Positions 1 through 5,829 of a stretch of 6,886 nucleotides of DNA are shown here, piece by piece; the stretch's first letter is position 1; each line of letters begins with the position of its first letter. The position numbers were made by a program, and so were the translations under genes. The notes under the pieces are model-generated. The model did no database searches. It was not told the origin of the DNA and saw only the letters and a list, made by a program, of their open reading frames with translations. The stretch comes from Streptosporangiaceae bacterium (GTDB taxonomy: Bacteria; Actinomycetota; Actinomycetes; Streptosporangiales; Streptosporangiaceae), in contig JAICWX010000402.1 of the NCBI GenBank assembly GCA_025934635.1, forward strand, positions 1 to 6,886. Direction: 5' to 3'.

Positions 1-942
1 CACCACCGACTGCCAGTTGGCGGCCTGCTCGGCGTTCTTGGCCAGGGTGGCGATCAGCGCCATGATCCCCATGGCGGCGGCGATCGCCGCCACGATCAGC
101 ACCGCGACGCCGAGCGGGTTGCCCCAGTGCGCGCCGAACAGCAGGCTGGTGGCCACCACGAGGACGGCCATGCTGATGAGCCCGAGCAGGAAGCTGACCA
201 TCAGCTTGCCGCCGAGGATGGAGCCCCGGCCGATGGGGGCGGCCAGCAGCCGGGCCAGGGTGCCTTCGCTGCGCTCCTCGAGCAGGCTGGTCACGCCGAA
301 CTGGACGGTGAAGAACAGGAAGAACACGGCCATGCCGGCGGCGAAGAAGGACTTGGTGTCCAGCTGCTTGGTCTGGGCCGAGACGTCGCTGACCGCCACC
401 GGGGTGGCCGTGGCGGCGGCCTGGGCGGCGAGGGCCTGCGGGTCGCCGGCGCCGCTGCGGCCGGCGACGACCGTGGCGACCGACAGCCGGACGCGGTTCA
501 GCTCGGCGGCGTAGGCCTGGGTGATGGAGCGGGCCACCTGCGCCGAGATGCCGGCGTCGACGTTGCCGATGACCTGCATGGAGGCGGGCTGGCCGCCCTG
601 GACCCGGGCGGAGAAGCCGGCCGGGATGACGATGACCGCGTCCAGCGTCCCGGCCGCGGCCAGGGCCCGGGCCCGGGCGGCGCTGGCCTCGGTGCGGATG
701 GTGATCAGCCCGCTGCGGTTCACGGCCGACAGGACCTGCTGGGTGAACGCCCGGCTGGCGGCCCCGTGGTCGGCGTCCACCACGCCGAGGCTGATGGCCC
801 CCGAGGCGCCGGAGACCCCGCTGAAGATCACGTTGAAGATGAACGCCAGGGCGAGCGGGACGACGATGCCGATGAGCAGGGCCGAGCGGTCCCGCAGCCG
901 GGCCTTCAGGTCCTTGGCGCAGATAAGCCATGCGGCGTGCAC
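1..942 (-). CDS. ABC-2 type exporter permease, C-terminus cut by the window edge
   Basis: Integral membrane half of an ABC exporter, partner of the ATPase encoded just upstream. Read on the minus strand from a GTG at 942-940, the frame stays open for 314 codons to position 1. A TGA lies in frame five codons before the GTG, so this is the only usable start; a GAGG about 10 nt upstream can serve as ribosome site, and only 4 bp separate it from the ATPase stop, implying translational coupling. The protein starts MHAAWLICAKDLKARLRDRS, followed by a hydrophobic helix at about residues 21-41, a long Ala-rich soluble domain to about 200, then hydrophobic segments near 200-220, 245-270 and 276-300. 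This is the ABC-2 membrane architecture with a large extracytoplasmic loop between the first two helices. Known relatives are usually about 370-380 aa, so roughly 60 residues are missing beyond the edge. The substrate cannot be told from the sequence. Confidence 0.9.
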   Translation of the reverse strand, partial: MHAAWLICAKDLKARLRDRSALLIGIVVPLALAFIFNVIFSGVSGASGAISLGVVDADHGAASRAFTQQVLSAVNRSGLITIRTEASAARARALAAAGTLDAVIVIPAGFSARVQGGQPASMQVIGNVDAGISAQVARSITQAYAAELNRVRLSVATVVAGRSGAGDPQALAAQAAATATPVAVSDVSAQTKQLDTKSFFAAGMAVFFLFFTVQFGVTSLLEERSEGTLARLLAAPIGRGSILGGKLMVSFLLGLISMAVLVVATSLLFGAHWGNPLGVAVLIVAAIAAAMGIMALIATLAKNAEQAANWQSVV

Positions 943-946
943 TGGC

Positions 947-1891
947 TCAGTCCCTCAAGGCGCGGCCGGTCAGGTGCAGGAAGACGGCCTCGAGGTCGGG
1001 CTCGGCCACCTCGACCGACCTGACCAGCACGCCGGTCGCGGTCACCGCGGTCAAGATGGCGGGCAGCTCGCTCCTGGCGTTGTCCACGACCAGGTCGATG
1101 CTCCCGTCGAGCACCTTGGCCTGCCGGACCCAGGGCCGGGCGGCCAGGTCGTCCGCCGCGCCGGCCAGGTCACCGGTGGCGGCGAGCCGGACCTGATCTC
1201 CCTCGCCGACCATGCTGACCAGCTCGTCCCGGCTGCCCTCGGCGATGAGCTTGCCGTGGTCGATGATGCCGATCCGGTCGCAAAGCCGTTCGGCTTCTTC
1301 CATGTAGTGCGTCGTGTACAGCACGGCCATCCCGACGCTGGACAGCCGCTCCACGCCCTCCAGGATCGCGTTCCTGCTCTGCGGGTCGACGCCGACCGTG
1401 GGCTCGTCCAGGACCAGCAGCTTCGGCTGGTGCAGCAGCCCGATGCCGATGTTGAGGCGCCGTTTCATCCCGCCGGAGTACTGCTTGACCTGATCGCCGG
1501 CCCGGTCCGCCAGGCCGGTCAGGTCGAGCACCTCGTCGGTGCGGCTTCTCGCCCGCGCGGTCGGCATGCCGTAGAGCCGGGCGAAGAACATGAGGTTCTC
1601 CCGGCCCGACAGGTCCGGGTAGATGGCCAGGTCCTGGGGCACGTAGCCGAGCGCGGCCTTGGCCCGCACCGAGTGGGTGGTCATCGGGTTCCCGGCCACG
1701 GTCACCTCGCCGGCGTCGCGCTCGAGCAGCCCGGTGATCATCGAGATGGTCGTGGTCTTGCCCGCCCCGTTCGGCCCGAGCAGCCCGTAGGTCTCGCCCG
1801 GGGCGATGTGGAAGCCGACCCCGTCCACCGCGACAAGCTTGCCGAAGCCGCGCCGCAAGCCGCGGCACTCAAGCACGTTCTCCCCGTCCAT
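947..1891 (-). CDS. ABC exporter ATP-binding protein, DrrA-like
   Basis: Cytoplasmic ATPase that powers the neighbouring ABC-2 permease; hydrolyses ATP to drive export of an unknown substrate (drug, antibiotic or lipid in known relatives). All nucleotide-binding motifs are present: Walker A GPNGAGKTT at residues 39-47, Q-loop Gln86 in YVPQD, signature YSGGM at 138-142, Walker B LLVLDEP at 158-164, D-loop Asp169 and switch His195 in YTTH. A C-terminal extension of about 80 residues ends FLHLTGRALRD, typical of the DrrA/DUF4162 group. At 314 aa the length is normal. The ATG at 1891 is preceded by GGAGGA at a short, near-ideal spacing, which supports this start. The gene lies between a small unknown gene (65 bp upstream) and the permease (4 bp downstream), all on the minus strand, so one transcript is likely. 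Confidence 0.95.
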   Translation of the reverse strand: MDGENVLECRGLRRGFGKLVAVDGVGFHIAPGETYGLLGPNGAGKTTTISMITGLLERDAGEVTVAGNPMTTHSVRAKAALGYVPQDLAIYPDLSGRENLMFFARLYGMPTARARSRTDEVLDLTGLADRAGDQVKQYSGGMKRRLNIGIGLLHQPKLLVLDEPTVGVDPQSRNAILEGVERLSSVGMAVLYTTHYMEEAERLCDRIGIIDHGKLIAEGSRDELVSMVGEGDQVRLAATGDLAGAADDLAARPWVRQAKVLDGSIDLVVDNARSELPAILTAVTATGVLVRSVEVAEPDLEAVFLHLTGRALRD

Positions 1892-1937
1892 GGCCCTCCT
1901 CCGGGAGAGCCCAGCACACTCGGGCCATGGCTGGCAA

Positions 1938-1962
1938 GGGATTAGGGATCCTGGGATCAGGG
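1938..1962 (+). other. G-quadruplex-forming motif between the unknown gene and the ATPase gene
   Basis: Four runs of GGG, at 1938-1940, 1945-1947, 1953-1955 and 1960-1962, are separated by loops of 4, 5 and 4 bases (ATTA, ATCCT, ATCA). This fits the standard G3N1-7 quadruplex pattern. It lies on the template strand of the leftward operon and overlaps the stop codon of the upstream gene at 1957-1959. An effect on transcription is possible but is inference; such motifs also arise by chance in high-GC DNA. Confidence 0.5.
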
Positions 1963-2301
1963 TTCTGGCGGCCGCGGCGGCGGGATGGTGGCGTCGAGCA
2001 GGACGGTCGAGCCGGCCGGGCGGGTGACCGCGTCGGTGGTCCGCTCGCGCAGGCGCTGGAGGAGCTCGCCGTCGCCGATCGGGACGGTAGCCTCCAGGCG
2101 GCGGCTGGCCCGGACTTCGGGCAGGTCCATGACGGTGTCGACCAGGTTGGCGCGCCAGCCGGGGGCAAGGTGGCCCGCCGCTGCGCGCAGCGAGGTCCGG
2201 GCGGTTCCCTCCGGACCGGCGGCGGTGGTGACCTCGGCGGCGGCGACCATCTTGTCGCCGTCCCTGATCTCGACGTGGCGTGATGTGTCCGGAGAGGTCA
2301 T
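1957..2301 (-). CDS. Small protein of unknown function upstream of the ABC exporter
   Basis: I do not recognise the family. The 114-residue reading from the ATG at 2301 starts MTSPDTSRHVEIRDGDKMVA, with no signal peptide or membrane helix, alternating charged and short hydrophobic stretches that suggest a mixed alpha/beta fold, and a proline-rich tail (PPPRPPEP). The frame also opens from a GTG at 2352, which would add 17 residues (ASARLASKPATPRAAV region), but the residues after Met114's predecessor start look more natural from 2301; the ribosome site before that ATG is weak (AAGAG, about 10 nt). Codon third positions are G/C-rich as in its neighbours, which supports real coding. It reads in the same direction as the ABC genes and ends 65 bp before them, so it may be the first gene of that operon; a role in exporter regulation or an unrelated role cannot be told apart. 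Confidence 0.65.
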   Translation of the reverse strand: MTSPDTSRHVEIRDGDKMVAAAEVTTAAGPEGTARTSLRAAAGHLAPGWRANLVDTVMDLPEVRASRRLEATVPIGDGELLQRLRERTTDAVTRPAGSTVLLDATIPPPRPPEP

Positions 2302-2503
2302 AACCGCCGCTCTTGGGGTAGCGGGTTTACTGGCCAGCCGCGCTGATGCCACAGGTCGCTAACCGCCCTGCCCGGTGCGCGCCGCGACGAAACAGGCCTA
2401 AACCACTAAATCGTTCCGGCGCTGGTGGGCCCGGAATATTTAGCCGAACGGGGCCGGGTTCCCGCTATCGCTGCTGGCAGCACGCTTTCCCTGTCGTCAC
2501 ATC
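2302..2503. promoter_or_regulatory. Intergenic region upstream of the exporter cluster
   Basis: No gene is supported in these 202 bases. The region should contain the leftward promoter of the exporter cluster, because it is the only sizeable gap before its first gene, but I see no clear -35/-10 pair on the minus strand. It holds an unusually AT-rich patch for this window at 2395-2443, framed by the inverted hexamers CTAAAT (2406-2411) and ATTTAG (2438-2443), with an inner CCGG pair. This could be an operator or a weak hairpin. The right boundary is the terminal repeat of the IS66 element, so part of the original upstream region may have been displaced. Confidence 0.4.
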
Positions 2504-2519
2504 GTGTCCATTCACGGGG
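2504..2519 (+). repeat. IS66 element terminal inverted repeat, left copy
   Basis: GTGTCCATTCACGGGG, an exact inverted match to 4240-4255. It lies 16 bp beyond the stop codon of the transposase gene, on the gene's 3' side. Complementarity stops at the outer edge (C2503 against C4256 does not pair) and becomes irregular inside. Confidence 0.85.
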
Positions 2520-2535
2520 GGGCCGTGACCTTGGT

Positions 2536-4128
2536 TTAGCCGATTGTGGGGAGCGGCGGCAGCCAGGGCTTTCCCTCGATGGCGAGGCGGATGGCGTCGA
2601 GTGCGGTGACGTCGTGGGTGGCGGCGGTGTCGAGGTAGCTGCGCAGCCGGCACCAGCGGGCGAGCGTGCCGAGGCTGTGCCAGTAGCCGGAGACGGCCTG
2701 GTGCCTCTTCGTGGCCTCGGCTCCGCGCTCGCTGACGTTGTTCGTCCAGCTCACAGCGAATTCGCGGGTGAACAGGAAGACCTGCTCCTTGTAGTCCCGC
2801 AGCCAGGTCCCGAGCGCATAGCCGGGGTGGCTGCCGGTGTCCCGGTCCCGCAGCCGGTTGTGGATGATCCCGGAACTCACGGCGGTGTCGTAGCGTTCCC
2901 GCAGGTCATCGAGGATTTCCTGGTCCAGTGACGTGTCGCCGCGGGCGCGGGCGGCCTCGACGGCGGCGTGAGCGCCGCGCAGGACGGCGATGATGTCGCC
3001 GGCCCAGTTCTGGACGCCGCCGGGGCCGAGTTTCGTGACCGCCCTGCAGCGCCGGATGACGTGGGCCGCGCACTGCTGGATGCCGGCCAGCCGGGACAGA
3101 AGATGCTGGTAGCCGGTGTAGCCGCCGGTGATCAGGTAGCCGGTGAACGAGGCGGGCAGCCCGGCGGCGATCGCCGCCTTGCGGCGCGAGGCCAGGGCCT
3201 GCAGGAACGTCAGCCGGCCGTCCGGGGTCCGGGTGATCAGCACATGCGGTGCCCCGGCCGCCTTCTTCCCGTCCTTCTCCTCCGGGGCCGCCCCGCCGTT
3301 CTCCTCCCCGGCCGTGGCAGCCGTCCCGTCCAGGACGTTCACCGGGGTCTCGTCGGCGGCCAGCACGTCCTCGCCGGCCAGCGCGGCGAGCATCGCCTCC
3401 TCGAACCCGGCCTTTCCGAGCTGCGCGCTCACCCTCGCCGCGGCCTTGTCCACGAAGCCCGCCGAGACCGGAACCCCGAGCAGCATGGCGATGACCTGCG
3501 CGGACCGTTCCGGCGGCACGTTCCCGTGACACGACAGCAGCACCGCGGCCGCGTTCAGGACCGGCCCGTAGGACACCGAGCCCTGGTGAGCGCCCGCAGG
3601 CGGGTCCGCGAACGTGACCGTCCCGCAGCACGAGCAGGAAAGGCCGGGCAGCGTCCACTCGGTCACCGTCCGGAGGAATTCCACGTCGATGACCTGAGCC
3701 CAGCGCGGGCCGGCGACCTCCGCGCCGCCCAGCGGCGCCCGGCAGGACCGGCACTCCGCTGGCGGCGGCATGTCCTTCCTCTCGCCCGGGTCCGGGTCTC
3801 GTTCCAGCCCCCTGCCCTGGTGACCGGGCTGCCCGCCCCTCTTGCGGTCCTTGCTGCGCTCCCGCTCGGACTGCTGCCTGGCGCGCCTGGCCTCCTTCGC
3901 CCCGATCCGTTCCTTCGAGGAAGGCGTGCCCGGGTCGCTGCTGTCCATGCCCAGGCGGCGCTCCACCTCCGCCAGCCGCAGCTCCAGCCGGCGTTCCCGC
4001 TCCAGCGATGCCTCCAGGGCCGCCGTCAGCGCCGCGACCTGCCCGTCTTTCGCCTCCACGACCGCCCGCAGCCGCGCGTTGGCAGCACGAAGCCCCGCAA
4101 CATCACCGGGCACGGACTCATCGGGCAC
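2536..4128 (-). CDS. IS66-family transposase, probably inactive
   Basis: DDE-type transposase that would cut and join the ends of its own element. The likely start is the GTG at 4128 (GGGAG about 10 nt upstream), giving 530 aa; the frame also opens from a TTG at 4164 (542 aa). In the 542-residue numbering: N-terminal coiled coil at about 22-72 (leucine/arginine/glutamate heptads), a basic linker with KRGGQPGHQGRGL at 108-120, a zinc-finger-like cysteine set (C138, C141, C177, C179, C180), then the catalytic core with first Asp271 in ADETP and Glu479 in NNVSER. Family members I know carry DDY-x-GY at the second catalytic position; here residues 346-351 read TGGYTG, so the Asp is absent. A Gly/Glu/Lys-rich insert lies at about 280-304. 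The reading frame is otherwise intact and full length, suggesting recent inactivation or reliance on another copy. Confidence 0.93.
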   Translation of the reverse strand: MPDESVPGDVAGLRAANARLRAVVEAKDGQVAALTAALEASLERERRLELRLAEVERRLGMDSSDPGTPSSKERIGAKEARRARQQSERERSKDRKRGGQPGHQGRGLERDPDPGERKDMPPPAECRSCRAPLGGAEVAGPRWAQVIDVEFLRTVTEWTLPGLSCSCCGTVTFADPPAGAHQGSVSYGPVLNAAAVLLSCHGNVPPERSAQVIAMLLGVPVSAGFVDKAAARVSAQLGKAGFEEAMLAALAGEDVLAADETPVNVLDGTAATAGEENGGAAPEEKDGKKAAGAPHVLITRTPDGRLTFLQALASRRKAAIAAGLPASFTGYLITGGYTGYQHLLSRLAGIQQCAAHVIRRCRAVTKLGPGGVQNWAGDIIAVLRGAHAAVEAARARGDTSLDQEILDDLRERYDTAVSSGIIHNRLRDRDTGSHPGYALGTWLRDYKEQVFLFTREFAVSWTNNVSERGAEATKRHQAVSGYWHSLGTLARWCRLRSYLDTAATHDVTALDAIRLAIEGKPWLPPLPTIG

Positions 4129-4239
4129 GCGCCGCAGGCTCCCATACCCGTCAGCCCTCCGCAAACAGGCAGGCTCAGAAGCAGTCCCGGCTAACTAAAA
4201 ACCCAGGCAGGCGCCACCAATGACCGCATCAAGGCGAAA

Positions 4240-4255
4240 CCCCGTGAATGGACAC
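4240..4255 (-). repeat. IS66 element terminal inverted repeat, right copy
   Basis: CCCCGTGAATGGACAC, the exact reverse complement of 2504-2519. It lies about 110 bp upstream of the likely transposase start, so the promoter of that gene would lie between the two. An 11-bp inverted pair, ACCGGCTTTTC at 4254-4264 and GAAAAGCCGGT at 4444-4454, begins at its outer edge, but nothing else suggests a second element there. Confidence 0.85.
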
Positions 4256-4472
4256 CGGCTTTTCCCAGCTGGATAGCCAGGGGCAGATCCTTGCGTACGC
4301 CATCGCATTTGGCGTCGCCCAGCATCTGGTTACGCGCCTTGTCGACCAGCGGGCCGACGACGTGCTGAGCAACCTGCCGAGCAAGGAACGCCCCCTGGCG
4401 GACGGGAAGCAAACCGGTCAGGCAACACAGCCGACAGGCAAAGAAAAGCCGGTTTCCACGGTGGGAACCTGA
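4256..4472 (+). pseudogene. Open remnant of a possible gene cut by the IS66 insertion
   Basis: A 72-codon frame is open from the IS66 right end to TGA at 4470-4472. The only in-frame ATG (4248-4250) lies inside the inverted repeat of the insertion sequence. The reading has an amphipathic, helix-like middle (GQILAYAIAFGVAQHLVTRL) followed by a charged Gln/Lys/Thr-rich tail. Codon third positions are mostly G or C, but the opposite strand is also open here and looks almost as plausible, so coding is uncertain. I recognise no family. The simplest reading is the 3' end of a gene whose 5' part was separated by the insertion; no matching 5' part is evident left of 2504. Confidence 0.3.
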
Positions 4473-4559
4473 TCACTAATGGCCGTCTGCCCGAATCAGG
4501 GAGCGCATGCCCGCTCACCTGCCCGAAGCGAGATGCGGTTCAGCGCATAAGTCAGCATG

Positions 4560-4698
4560 AAACGGCCGGCTCCGTGGTTCTGCCGGTAGAGGCCCGGTTA
4601 GACCGGGGCTCTTGGCTTATGTCGTGGATCGTCCGACGCTGATGTGCAGGAATGCCAGCCAGCAGGACGGAGCCACAGGCAGAAGGGAGCCAGCCGTC
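4560..4698 (+). ncRNA. Candidate IS110 bridge RNA leader
   Basis: IS110-group elements transcribe a guide RNA from the non-coding DNA upstream of the transposase; it brings target and donor DNA to the recombinase. This leader has the right place, length and folding. A closing helix pairs GGCTCC (4568-4573) with GGAGCC (4686-4691) and TTCTGCC (4578-4584) with GGCAGAA (4678-4684). Inside it a strong hairpin runs from 4588 to 4612, with a stem of about 9 pairs, one G-G mismatch and a TTAGA loop. A third stem pairs TGGC (4613-4616) with GCCA (4654-4657) and encloses a GTCG/CGAC stem (4621-4624 with 4634-4637). The 5' and 3' ends of the RNA are not visible from sequence. The transposase ribosome site lies in the closing helix. 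Confidence 0.55.
4683..4689 (+). promoter_or_regulatory. Ribosome binding site of the IS110 transposase, inside the leader helix
   Basis: AAGGGAG at 4683-4689 lies 9 nt before the ATG at 4699 and decides that start over the upstream in-frame TTG at 4612. Most of it is base-paired in the proposed closing helix with 4568-4573 and 4578-4584. The segment GGCTCCG at 4568-4574 can instead pair perfectly with CGGAGCC at 4668-4674, which would free the site. This is a structural prediction read by eye. Confidence 0.6.
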
Positions 4699-5799
4699 AT
4701 GGCTAGTTTGCCATCGGGACCCGGTGTGGTCCACGTGGGAATGGACACCTCGATGCGGGAGATCGTGTGCGGGGTGCTGCAGCCGGGCCGGGAGGTCCCG
4801 GCGGTGGACCGGATCCCGAATGACGAGGAGTCGGTCCGCAGGCTGATCGGGAGGCTCGGCGACCGGCGGTTGCTGTCGGTCTGCTACGAGGCCGGGCCGT
4901 CGGGGTACGAGCTGCACCGGCTGATCACCTCGATGGGGGTGGCGTGCGAGGTGATCGCGCCGTCGCTGGTCCCGAAGGGCGCCTCGGACCGGGTCAAGAC
5001 CGACCGCCGCGACGCGGTCCGGCTGGCGCTGGCGCTGCGGGCCGGGATGCTGACCGCGGTCCGGGTCCCGTCCCCGGCGGAGGAGGCGGTCCGGGACCTG
5101 GTCCGCGCCCGTGGCGACCTGCTCGACGACCGCAAGCGGATGCAGCAGCGGCTGAACGCGCTCCTGCTCCGCCACGGCCGCACCTGGCGCGGCGGCGCGA
5201 AGTGGACCTATGCCCACCGGACCTGGGTCGACCGGCAGCAGTTCGATGAGCCCGCGCTCCAGGACGTCCTTGACGCCTACCGCGGTGCCCTCGAGGCGCG
5301 GGAGGCCGAGCTCCGGGCGGCGGAGGCCCGCCTGTCGGCCTGGGCCGGGCGGGAACCGCTGGCGCCGGCGGTCGCGAGGCTGGGCGCCTACCGGGGCATC
5401 GCGGAGCTGACCGCGCTCACCCTGGCCGCCGAGGTCGTCGACTGGCACCGGTTCGCCACCGCGCGGGCGTTCATGGGGTTCACCGGCCTCATCCCGAGCG
5501 AGTACTCCAGCGGGACGCGCACCAGGCGCGGCTCCATCACCAAGGCCGGCCCGGAGGGAGTGCGGACCGCGCTGGCCGAGGCCGCCTGGTCTTACCGGTA
5601 CCGGCCCGCGATCGGCGCGGCGCTGCGCCGCCGGCAGGCCGGCGCGGACCCGGGCACCCTGGCCCGCTCCTGGAAAGCGCAGCAGCGCCTCAATGCCACC
5701 TGGAAGAAGATGACCGCCCGCGGCAAGCCCTCCGGCGTCGCGGTCACGGCCGTGGCCCGCGAGCTCGCGGGGTTCGTCTGGGCCGAGATGACCGGCTGA
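4699..5799 (+). CDS. IS110-family transposase (DEDD/Ser recombinase), intact
   Basis: Site-specific recombinase that excises and inserts its own element using an RNA guide and a short core. The ATG at 4699 has a good ribosome site and gives 366 aa; the frame extends upstream to a TTG at 4612, but those codons lie inside the structured leader. The N-terminal RuvC-like domain spans about 12-165 with the acidic set Asp16 (GMDTS), Glu64 (YEAGPSGYEL), Asp102 and Asp105 (KTDRRDAVRLA), spaced as in the characterised member IS621. A coiled-coil stretch lies at about 187-213. The C-terminal Transposase_20 domain spans about 225-312 and has GFTGLIPSEYSSGTRTRRG, whose SSG (270-272) holds the expected catalytic serine region. 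No frameshift or missing key residue is seen, so this copy could be active. It ends 28 bp before the proposed right end. Confidence 0.95.
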   Translation: MASLPSGPGVVHVGMDTSMREIVCGVLQPGREVPAVDRIPNDEESVRRLIGRLGDRRLLSVCYEAGPSGYELHRLITSMGVACEVIAPSLVPKGASDRVKTDRRDAVRLALALRAGMLTAVRVPSPAEEAVRDLVRARGDLLDDRKRMQQRLNALLLRHGRTWRGGAKWTYAHRTWVDRQQFDEPALQDVLDAYRGALEAREAELRAAEARLSAWAGREPLAPAVARLGAYRGIAELTALTLAAEVVDWHRFATARAFMGFTGLIPSEYSSGTRTRRGSITKAGPEGVRTALAEAAWSYRYRPAIGAALRRRQAGADPGTLARSWKAQQRLNATWKKMTARGKPSGVAVTAVARELAGFVWAEMTG

Positions 5800-5810
5800 C
5801 CTCTCGTGAG

Positions 5811-5828
5811 GCCGGCCATTAGACCGGC
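5811..5828 (+). repeat. Hairpin at the IS110 right end echoing the leader hairpin
   Basis: GCCGG (5811-5815) and CCGGC (5824-5828) pair around the loop CCATTAGA. The leader hairpin at 4588-4612 has the same TTAGACCGG loop and 3' stem, and both are preceded by GAGGCC. The 9-base identity, 4598-4606 with 5819-5827, is the basis for proposing a left donor guide. It may also act as a weak transcription stop for the transposase, although no T-run follows. Confidence 0.5.
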
Positions 5829-5829
5829 G

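Larger units (their letters stand above)
2504..4255 (-). mobile_element. IS66-type insertion sequence with a single transposase gene
   Basis: A 1752-bp element delimited by a perfect 16-bp terminal inverted repeat, GTGTCCATTCACGGGG at 2504-2519 and its reverse complement at 4240-4255. It contains one long gene on the minus strand that nearly fills it and lacks the small tnpA and tnpB genes of classical IS66, as in the stand-alone transposase branch. Members of the family normally leave an 8-bp target duplication; here the 8 bases outside the ends (GTCACATC at left, CGGCTTTT at right) differ. Either the ends have been rearranged since insertion or the true ends differ slightly from the repeat. 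Confidence 0.85.
4544..5829 (+). mobile_element. IS110-family element with structured leader, proposed ends at a CG core
   Basis: An intact IS110 transposase gene preceded by a structured non-coding leader defines the element; the exact ends are inference. IS110 elements lack terminal inverted repeats and insert at a short shared core. The proposed left end is CG at 4544-4545 followed by CATAAGTCA; the proposed right end is TTAGACCGG followed by CG at 5828-5829, 28 bp after the stop codon. Both end segments have a counterpart in the leader (4613-4621 and 4598-4606). The resulting size of 1286 bp, a long left non-coding end and a very short right end all fit the family. The element lies 288 bp from the IS66 element. 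Confidence 0.6.

Noticed and set aside
127..1945. Long plus-strand open frames (127-1023 and 521-1945)
   Set aside because: They are antisense to the permease and ATPase genes, whose motifs are unambiguous; the translations are Gly/Ala/Arg/Asp-rich and without domains.
2450..2485. tRNA-like GGGTTCCC segment
   Set aside because: The stem around the GGTTC does not pair as a T-arm and no anticodon or acceptor arm can be built around it.
2968..4194. 408-codon plus-strand frame opposite the IS66 transposase
   Set aside because: Antisense shadow of the transposase; no recognisable motifs and biased composition.
4254..4454. Miniature element bounded by ACCGGCTTTTC and GAAAAGCCGGT
   Set aside because: The 11-bp inverted pair does not extend, has no target duplication, and its left copy overlaps the IS66 terminal repeat; most likely chance.
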